Below are positions 23,255 to 31,900 of a DNA stretch of 64,000 nucleotides, in pieces. Where the stretch lies: assembly GCF_000699445.3 (NCBI RefSeq), contig NC_067195.1, positions 54,602,465 through 54,666,464 of the forward strand, given 5' to 3'. The notes beneath the pieces are model-generated. The model was not told the origin of the DNA. It searched no databases and was given only the letters and a program-made list of their open reading frames with translations. The first letter of the stretch is position 1. The number at the start of each line of letters is the position of its first letter. The DNA is from Schistosoma haematobium. Taxonomy: Eukaryota; Platyhelminthes; Trematoda; Strigeidida; Schistosomatidae. The position numbers and the translations under genes are program-made.

Positions 23255-23351
23255 CTATCAAAAAGTTACACTTCATTTCAATTTTAATTTCAGGAACCGA
23301 TTATGTGGAGCATTTAACGCAACATCGTTCCAGCTAATCTATGCACAATAA
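18946..23351 (+). CDS. Predicted six-exon gene, unrecognised protein (314 residues)
   Basis: Exons: 18946-19092, 19127-19399, 19471-19493, 20475-20625, 22204-22496, 23294-23351; together 945 nt, 314 codons plus TAA. Every intron is GT-AG and all phases agree (0, 0, 2, 0, 2). The 34-nt first intron and 23-nt third exon fit schistosome gene style. The start is the ATG right after an in-frame stop; Met14 (18985) is an alternative. The protein has no signal peptide, membrane segment or known motif that I can see. The first half is helical-looking and charged (NRELFTVDCEVDRVLRNESY), the second half is Ser/Thr-rich (VSGKKMTSSDATSPF), and it ends NRLCGAFNATSFQLIYAQ. AATAAA overlaps the stop. A Penelope fragment lies in intron 4. 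Exons 2 and 5 are the most secure; exon 3 and the exon 4 acceptor the least. I do not assign a function. Confidence 0.6.
19093..19126 (+). other. 34-nt micro-intron
   Basis: Starts GTAATATTTT and ends TTATTTTTAG. Removing it joins two open frames in phase 0; without it the first frame ends at 19162. Length typical of schistosome micro-introns. Confidence 0.7.
19127..19399 (+). CDS. Six-exon gene, exon 2
   Basis: 91 codons, phase 0 at both ends, acceptor TTTTTAG, donor CAG/GTTGGT. Charged, Arg/Lys-rich, with SYIRSRLYSAIDACQLDYKR near its middle. Confidence 0.65.
19471..19493 (+). CDS. Six-exon gene, 23-nt micro-exon (exon 3)
   Basis: Between acceptor ATATATTCAG and donor GTATGT, both strong. 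Encodes EVFAKEI plus two bases; its out-phase (2) matches the in-phase of exon 4. Prediction rests on splice sites and phase only. Confidence 0.45.
20475..20625 (+). CDS. Six-exon gene, exon 4
   Basis: Acceptor CAGTCAG, donor GAG/GTAATA. Encodes KPICEHSLSDSLDFMDSLN and onward to KLLTSYE. An AG four bases upstream would give phase 1, which does not fit exon 3. Confidence 0.5.
20715..20965 (+). mobile_element. Penelope-like element, reverse transcriptase fragment
   Basis: Frame starting at 20721 reads YMDITFTTCDEKSHFNRILQ, then ITFAKEAEMNSQFHFLDILL, the segment around and after the catalytic YVDD box of Penelope reverse transcriptases. The box is degraded to YMDI, and a stop follows near 20890. 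Similar broken sequence trails to about 21110. A fossil within intron 4 of the six-exon gene. Confidence 0.75.
22000..22061 (+). repeat. Tandem duplication of a 31-bp unit
   Basis: AAAGGCTTTCGCTTTAAATA plus CTCACGAAAAC occurs twice in exact tandem, followed by a partial third copy (AAAGGCT). It lies about 150 bp before exon 5. Confidence 0.9.
22204..22496 (+). CDS. Six-exon gene, exon 5
   Basis: Acceptor TGTTTTACCAG, donor CAG/GTAGGT. Ser/Asn-rich with NYPSNTVVQSASPSLTSDQQ at its start and DPLSWRDIQFTTIDSEARGK at its end. Phase 0 in, phase 2 out. Confidence 0.65.
22497..23293 (+). other. Intron 5
   Basis: GTAGGT to AATTTCAG; holds a 42-bp (AT)n run that ends about 40 bp before exon 6. Confidence 0.55.
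23211..23252. repeat. (AT)n microsatellite
   Basis: 21 AT units in intron 5, close to the branch-point region of exon 6. Confidence 0.95.
23294..23351 (+). CDS. Six-exon gene, terminal exon
   Basis: Acceptor TTAATTTCAG; completes the codon begun in exon 5 and encodes NRLCGAFNATSFQLIYAQ, then TAA. Confidence 0.55.
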
Positions 23352-23367
23352 ACTTGGTCTTAATAAA
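23347..23367 (+). terminator. Polyadenylation signals
   Basis: AATAAA at 23347-23352 overlaps the stop codon and a second AATAAA lies at 23362-23367. The second is the likelier signal. Confidence 0.5.
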
Positions 23368-25728
23368 TAACTTTCACAGTGAAACATGCTTTCTGTTTTA
23401 AACGTTATGAAGCAAAACCCGTTTATTCTACGAAAGACTGTACCTCGGAAAGAAATAATGAAGAATTAGGCAAATATATGTTTCAGCGACGCGTCATCTA
23501 ACCACATAAAAGAATTATACAAAATGGATAATCATGGTATTTTAAAAAGCTAGAAAGTATACTTGAAACCGCATACACATTTATTTTGTGAGAGTATGGT
23601 TCAGCACGTAAAATTCACAGCTACTATACTTGATCTAGTCCTCATATCATTCTTGTTTAACTTCCAGTTATCCGAGAATTCCATTTGCAGTTTCCTAATT
23701 ATAGTAACTTAACTCGACGTTTCTAGTTGCTTTTCACACTATTTTTAATAAACGAACGTTGTTAGCATACATGTTATAGAGTTTAATGTTAAAAACTACT
23801 CGAATTCACAATTTTTAAAAATTTATGAATGAACTCTGCCAAGAGATGTTTTCACTCAACCAATCTGTCTTGTTATGTGTTTCAACAAGCATTTTCTTTT
23901 TTTATCTTGCTATAAATTATTAATTGTCAGGTGGTGGGATTATAATGTAGAAAGTTGGCTATTGAAATTCGAACACAAATCACACGTAATCACTATTTTA
24001 AAGCTTTGTAACCACTTATAACGTTTTATGAAATCGGAAAGATTTGACGTAATCAATATATAATTAATCAATTTACTTGTTTAACGGTTGGTGTAGGGAT
24101 ATCGTTAAAAGTAAACTTAACTAGCAACCTATATAATTTCTTATAAACAAAGGAAGAGATTTCATAAAAGTCAAAGATACTCCTGTTTATTTTTCTATTT
24201 ATATTATCCCAATAATAACAACTCTATTCAAAGCTTGGACAAAGAAAAGTGGACTGATAGAAAATAATTGTGGAGTTTGTAGTATTTCCATGATTGTCGA
24301 ATTCACGAACTCATCTGTAATAAACTACTACTGAAAACATGGAAGAAATAGGCAGCCATTCATCCGAGTGTGGGAGTCCTCAGCAGTGTACATCCATGCT
24401 CCAATACTTGGGACTCGAATTCAGGACCTTCGGTCTCCCACGCCTTCCAGTTTTGGCCCAGCTCAGTTGGCGTTTTCAACGGCGAAAAAACTATCCTTAT
24501 GTTGCAGGAATTAGTGAGCAGTAACACTTGTTTGATAGACGTATATAGTTTCTAATTAATTTGGTATGCTAATTGAAAGTTTGTAAATTTCTATTTTGGT
24601 TGCATTATTTCTTGAAAATACTAAATTTTGTTGCATGCACGCTAACATGTGACTTTGTTTTGATTAAAACGAGAAAGATCAGTAAACATAAAATGAACCA
24701 GGTTAGGAGTTGTGTATATTACATTTATCACACTTTTTGTGAGAAAACTTAGCTAATATCTATATAGGTAGTTGTAGACTATGTGATTGAAGTCAGAGTG
24801 ATTTTCCTGACCAACGGTTAGAAACCCAATGATATGATAGACGGTCTCATTTTATGTAAATCCTAACGAAGCATATTGTTAAAGGGATGTGCTAGTGACA
24901 TTAAATCGCTAAATACAACATAACAGAGAGGAACCAATCTTAAGATAATTTTCGTTCACTTGATTTTTAGTACACTTTTATGTTCAGTAACTAATACAGT
25001 GTAAGTTCTATTCATTTGACACTTAGTGCTCTTTTATTTGTACTGATTAATTCAATACAAATCTCATTCATTTTAACTTTCAATGTACTTTGGTCGTATT
25101 AATTGTTTCATTGTGATTTTTCATACAAAAGATATTTATTTAGTTCGATTACTTATTCAACTAACAAAAGCTGAGAGTAACTAGTATGTAGTGATGTGAA
25201 CTCGAAAGTTAGCTCATTAGCTTTGTGTGTTTCTCAATATAGCTGCTAAATCAACTTGGACTTTTTTCTCTAGTTATAGGACAGGGAAAAAGAGACAATC
25301 TAGTTCATCCCTACTGAAGTCGGAATAGCGAATTATTAGCTTAGTGAACAGTCGTATTATATCAGTAAAACACAAAGCGAAATTACACTGAAAACAATAC
25401 ATTTCAACAGATTTAAAATCTACTAACTGACTTGGGATTTATGAGAATGGTAAAATGTATAATAATGACTAGTAATAATCAAAGGACAACTTAAAATTTG
25501 AAGTACATAATGATACCATAAACTAATAGTCTTATAAGTGTTTAGTTAGAAATCGTAAAATCAGTTCAATAAAAAATAGCTAGGTCTAACATTTTCTCGT
25601 TTTCACAGCTCGTACTAGCTAGAAACCAATACTCTCACTTCAGTCAGGATACATTGTCGGAAATGTAGGTGAAGACTGTTAAGTATTTAACATACTATCA
25701 CAATAATATCAAACTATAGAACAGAAGA
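23368..25728. other. Intergenic spacer with one SINE
   Basis: AT-rich, no supported exon apart from the SINE at 24339-24478. Confidence 0.5.
24339..24478 (-). mobile_element. tRNA-headed SINE with hammerhead-like segment
   Basis: Minus-strand reading: tRNA-like head with GAATTCGAGTCCC (B box), then CACTGCTGAGGACTCCCACA, CTCGGATGAATGGC. The GAAA box is degraded. The two overlapping plus-strand open frames here are chance readings of the SINE. Confidence 0.7.
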
Positions 25729-25857
25729 ATGGCGACTAACAGCGCAATTCGATGGATATGTTTCACCCTACTTGTCAAACTGATATGCTTGCAACCACTG
25801 AACTCAATGGACAAAGTGTTGGCGTCCAAAGACAGAGGTAATGGAATGAAGTCCTAA
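25729..25857 (+). CDS. Possible signal-peptide first exon (or small ORF)
   Basis: ATG-led frame, MATNSAIRWICFTLLVKLIC..., resembles a signal sequence: Arg before a hydrophobic stretch. A consensus-like donor (AGAG/GTAATG) follows at 25838; read through, the frame stops at 25857 after 42 codons. If spliced, the partner exon would lie to the right, antisense to the Shisa-like gene. No partner was found. It could be chance. Confidence 0.25.
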   Translation: MATNSAIRWICFTLLVKLICLQPLNSMDKVLASKDRGNGMKS

Positions 25858-26345
25858 ATATGACCATCAAAATTGGGATACGGGCATATTCAACTGAAGT
25901 GTCCCAAATATCTCCTGAATTCCACTATTAGTTAAAATCAATTTATTCTAAAAAACTTGTATCATGTCTACAGAGAGGTAATCCGCACATATACCAATAA
26001 GGACTGATCGAAATTTACTCGTTATCATCAATAAACAGATAATTCAAACCCTTTCTAATGATGTTATAAATCTGAGTCTATACGTACTTACAACCAGACT
26101 GAGTGACTTAATTGTTATACACTAAAATATCTAATGTGTAAACTGATTTCGTCAATATATTTATTCTCGTACTCCATAACATAAACATTACCAGTTATTA
26201 CTATTACTCAAAGAAAACAATTTATGTATATTTGTCAATAATCACAACTGTACACATTGTCGATTGTTATTCTCGATTTCAACTAAATGGCGCAAATCAA
26301 ATTACATAATTAGAAATCAAGTTTAAAAGCAAAGGACAGTACAAA

Positions 26346-26675
26346 TCACGATGATCTTTTCAACAGTACAGGTCGAGCTTTGATTGATGTTGAATTTTCA
26401 TTCTTTCTCCTCTTTTTCTTCTTCCCATTATTGTTATTATTATTTATTATGTAAGAATGTCTTGATTTATGTTGATGAATTAAATTCTTAATTGATTCTC
26501 TTTCGGAATTATCAGATATTACCAACAAGTGATCATTGTTGATAGTAAAATTTGTATTTTGGGATGGATTTCCAGAGACAGATTTTTCAGAAGAAATTTT
26601 AGTTAATCTACTACCACCAGAGAGTAACATCTTCTTAGGTGGTCCACTTGATTGTATATCAGATGAAGTGGCCAG
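26346..26675 (-). CDS. Shisa-like gene, terminal exon (cytoplasmic tail)
   Basis: 109 codons plus TGA. Starts ATSSDIQSSGPPKK after the first Leu; ends ARPVLLKRSS. Contains NNNNNN and KKKKRRK low-complexity runs. Acceptor TTTAGAG in phase 0; the AG two bases earlier would not be in phase. Confidence 0.6.
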   Translation of the reverse strand: MATSSDIQSSGPPKKMLLSGGSRLTKISSEKSVSGNPSQNTNFTINNDHLLVISDNSERESIKNLIHQHKSRHSYIINNNNNNGKKKKRRKNENSTSIKARPVLLKRSS

Positions 26676-28830
26676 CTCTAAATTCTTTATTTAAAATAAA
26701 TAGACAAAATCTATGTTACAATATTAAAAAAGAAAGAAATGCAGAAAGAGTAGAATTTCGAAGTTTTAAGACGATATGAAATCAGTTTTAACCTTCAGAT
26801 TGTATTCGAAAAATATTGATCTCACTTGACGTACCACTAAAAATGGTCGCGAATTGATCGAAGTTGGAATTATACCATTAGATGCCAACCTAGTATTCCC
26901 GTCAGTTAAGCAATCACTAAGTGATCCGAAGCTGATGGGCTTCATATCTAATACGGTCGCAAGTGCACACTGCATTGCACACACACAATAGTTACTAACT
27001 TACACCAGTCACCCCTGACAAACGATCACAGATCATCCACCAGGATTCGTCAGCTAACTCTGTTTTGGGCTCTCCTTTCTAGTTATTTCCAATTGCTATT
27101 CACTCTCTTGATGTCTGCTTCTGATTACCGACGCAATGTATTCTTGGGTCATTTTTGCCTCTTCTCTCCAGGATCCCAAGTTGGGGCTTGCCCCGTGAAC
27201 CAGTCTGATGGTTTACTCAATGTATGTCCTATCCACTTCTGACGTCTTTTCCTAATTTCCTCTTCAGTCGGAATTTGGGTTTTTCTCTGCCACTGTGGAT
27301 TGTTGCTGATGCTATCCGGTCAACAGTTATTGAGTATCTTGAGTAGACAATTGTTTGCAGATACCTGTACCTTTTTTGTGATGGTTGTAGTAGCTCTCCA
27401 AAGCTTCAGCTCCATACAGTAGAACTGTCTTGACGTTCGTATTGAAGGTTCTGACTTTGATGTTGGCTTGCAGACAGTTGTTTTGAGTTCCATATGTTCT
27501 TCAATTGTAGCAATGCTATCCTTACTTTGCCAATCCTTACCGTTACATCTGCACCAGATCCTCCTATCCCAGAGAGCTTCTCCATCAAGTGTGGCTGTAT
27601 TGATGTTCTCCGTGTTGTATTTCAGGATCTTGACTTTTCCCTTATGTATATTGAGGCCTACTGATGCAGAGACTGCTGCTACACTTGTTGTCGTCATCTG
27701 CAATTATTCGTGTGTATAGGATAGGAGGACCAGGTCGTCTGCGAAGTCCAAATCGTCTAGTTAATTCCGAACTGCCCATTGTACCCCGTGCTTCCTCTGA
27801 GATACACAGGTTGACATAGTATGGTCAACCATTAGAGGGAAGAGATAGGGGGAGAGTAGGCATCCTTGTCTGACTCCGGTCCTCACTTGGAATGCATCTG
27901 TCAGCTGTCGTCCGTGCACGACTTTGCAGTGTACTCCATCGTATGAATTCCTGATGAGGTTAACAATATTCTCAGACAAACCATAGTGTCGAAGATGGTC
28001 CCATGAGTTTCTCCTACCCACACTATCAAATGCTTTCTCATAGTCAAGGAGGTTTATGTACAATGATGAATTCCATTGAATTGATCGATCCGTAGTATCG
28101 ACCGATCCCTACGAAATCCGGCCTGTTGATCTCGAAGCTGAGTGTTCACTGAATTTTTCATCTGGTTCAACAACACTGTTGAAAACATTTCCAGGGCTAG
28201 TCTATTTAAGTGTCTCATACTAGGATGAAACAATTTTACCGCTCTCTCTCTCTCTCTCAACTCATATCAGTGTGTGATAAATACAACTTACTATATTAGA
28301 TTATTAAAATCGGCTGTTGGTTGTTTATTAAAGGGATTTTATAATTTCTTGTAGTTGATATTCAGGAATTTTTTTGGTCAATCTGTGTTAGCATACGGGC
28401 TAACTGAGTAGATGCTTTAATATTGTTTGCAACTACAACTTGACCATAGTACCTAGCAGTGAAGTTCAGTAAATTTTGTCTCATTTTGGACCTTAGAGTG
28501 ATTCAAATTTTTACAAAGAAATAAATCATACCATTTGTTAGCAATATCACCTGTTGCCATTAGCCAGGTAAGTGGAGTATATGAGTACCTAAACACCGCA
28601 GCTACAGAAAGAAAATCTATGGTTACGAATGAATACCAACTTTACGATCTTAATCAACGAAGTCATTCATGTATGCCTTTGGACAGCACATTGTACTGGA
28701 AAGAAATTTTTCCAGTACCTTTACTACCCACTTAGCACCGGCAGAACTATAAAAATGTCTAATGATATTTCTAACTGATATGGTCTGTTAAATACCATGG
28801 ATCACAGTTCAAAAAGATTTAGTTGGGAAA

Positions 28831-28912
<82 letters not shown>

Positions 28913-31900
28913 CTTGTATTGGCTCATGGAAAGCAGGGGAAGCAAATACACCAACGTTTGTTTCGTAAAATAACTTATTAGATGCTTTACGAAGATTACG
29001 TGCTAATCTTGAATATGCGTATATTACGAAAAAGATACCAAATAAAAGAAATCCAAGACTGCCTCCAATAAAAATCGAAGGTGAAATTAAAAGATCTGAT
29101 CTACAAAGAGGATAAGTTGGAGAGAGATAAACACTTGATAAAGAAAAACTAAAATTTATACTCTGCGCGAAAACTTTACCTCTTCTTTTGGCAATAATAT
29201 AATAAACGATAAATTAAATCTAATTGGACAGTCTCGACAAATATTTTAGCAACCTACATAAAGGATTAGCAGAAGAGATAGGAACTGTAATAAAATAAAT
29301 TATATAATTCGTTCACTAAGCACAAGTTTACGTATTCAGCCTTAGACTAAACTTTCTTTATGTGTTAAGGCTAGCGATAGCACTTGAAGACGGGATTCAA
29401 ACCTTGCAACCTGCTGATTGAAAACCGAATGCCGTTTTCAACCACTAATCCATTGATTGTCAGCGGATATGAAAATGTCGAAGTAATAAATAACATTTCG
29501 AATAACTGACAGTAATTTCAAAATCATTTGAAAAAGGAAAATTTTGCTACTTTAAGCAGTATGTTGATTCATTTCGATTAAATAAATGCAGCTACTAGTG
29601 ATTTAATACCACTCTTGGAATCATTTCTAGAAAACTCCGTTTTTATTTAAATAACTAAACAAAACGTACCACCCTCTCCTCCTATATACATATCAAAAAG
29701 CCTCAGAAATAATTGTTTATTTATAATTAGAAAATGGGATGATTATACTCTCAATCATAAAAAAACTACAATTTTTAAATTGCTTGACCGAATGATTCGT
29801 TATTTAAAACGAACGTTAACAGGGCGGTATTACGATATATATGTAGGGAGAGAGAGAGGGCTTGCTATCGTTTGATTTTGCCCTTTAGTCAACCATGAAA
29901 ACTGATGTTTCGAAATACGATGGTGTACTTGCTTAACAGGAGCAGTCGTACTGGTAAATACATCCGAAAGTAGAGGAACTGGGCACTTTACATCTATTTT
30001 TTTTAATTTGCCATTGGGCGGCTGAAAAAAAGAACTTAACCTTTCTGCACCATTTTTTGTTCTAAGGGATTTCTTAAACGTTGTATCACTATTCGAACTT
30101 CATAAGTCCTAAGAGTAAATAACCCCTGCCTTGAGAACCAAGTATTTGACTAGATTTCAGGTTTGGTCGGAATAGTGTTTATGCTATATCTAATGTTAAT
30201 GAATTTATAAAAAAATTCAACAAAGCAAACCTAAATCTTTCTACATCCTTGTCAATAAGAGGTATCAGACTTCTTGTATGTCGATTGATCTGCCATCACT
30301 TCTTTGATACGGATTTTCTACTCAACTGTAAAAATACAAAAGTAACAGTTTCTGCATTACAATAAATCCCAAGACTAAATATGGTCTGTTTTGCTGGATA
30401 TTTATCAGTAGCTTTTCGCAATTCGTTATACCAGTACATCTTTTGAAACATTTTATAAACAATACCAACTTTACGAATTTAATCCCTAGAAGACTGAACA
30501 TATCTTGTAAAACAAAAACATTCGGTATTCCATGTAAAATCATAGGTAAGAAGTTTCAAATTTATATCCATAGTAACTTACTGAACAATATGAATTCCCG
30601 ATCTACAAGTAAAATTATTACAATATAAGAACATAAGAGAACGTAAAATACTACACAACTTATTTGAGTATGGAGTAAAGCAATTAAATATGAGTAAAAC
30701 CCAGCTATATAAACTTTGATTTCGGTTTCAAATGAATAATCGTAGAGTTCATGAGTTATAAAGAATTGGCAGTTAAAAAGGAACTTGACCGTTGTCACCT
30801 AATAAATTACGGAAAAATTAAATAAAGATTTTGAACAAATGATTACATATGCAACATAAGTTTATAAAGATTTTTAGTAGGTTTGTTTTTCATTGTCAAG
30901 GTGAATATCAGACAAAAATAACTACCATATGACAAACTCCAAGTTGAATACTATGGACCGACTTTACTAATTGTAAACACAGATGAGATTTCATGGACAA
31001 AGATGATGAAGTGAATACTGATAACACAAAACTGTCAAATCATGTCCCAAAATGCCTGAAAGTCAATGTGCACTCACTATGTTGTTTTCACGACTGCTTT
31101 TTTGACTACACGTTTCGAGGTTACGTTATTGGCAAGTTCCTGATCATGAAATGTCAAATCCGTTATTTCCTACTGGATGACTAATGACAAATGGATTGCA
31201 TAAGAACTCAAGTAACAACTTTCTTGAGTGTATGTTTCACTAATTAAATTAACTAAAATATGCAGTCGTACTAAACAGAATCAAATCACAACATGGTTGA
31301 ATGGAAACAAGTGGATTGGAATAACGGCATTATTGGATTAACACCGGAATTAGGCTTTATAGTGATTTTATTGGTACTGGCTCTTAAGATCAGTATCCAT
31401 ATTATGGTGAATTAAAACCAGTATTTCTATAGAGATGTCAAATATGATGAAGTGAGTTCAAACCGTCCAGAGCGTTAACCAAACAATGTACGTCGAGCAA
31501 TTATAGACCAACAGAATAATGAAGTAGAAATAATAGATATATAGACAGACAAACGCTTATTAAAATCACCAACACAATCCAATCAATAAAATCGAGCTAA
31601 GAAATTTAGCTATCACATGTTTGGTCCGAGTATGCTGTTTTATGAATCCCAAATGACTGCATCAATCATCACAAAAAGTCAAAACTTCTGTATGTATTAT
31701 CATATCACTTCGGCAAAATCTAAACACTGTTACTAGTTACCCAGAAAACAAATTGTTTCCACAGGTTTAGCAAAAGATAATCTACATAAACCAACTTCAA
31801 TTAGTACTTAAAGCATTCAACTTCAGACTACTGAGTTCTAGGGATAAATTCCACCCCATTTACTTCAGTTTAGACATCCCTCACAAAACTCATAATTTAA

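Noticed and set aside
30562..30798. Hydrophobic minus-strand ORF as a membrane protein exon
   Set aside because: Composition is what T-rich DNA gives by chance, and no splice pair is in phase with the Shisa-like gene.
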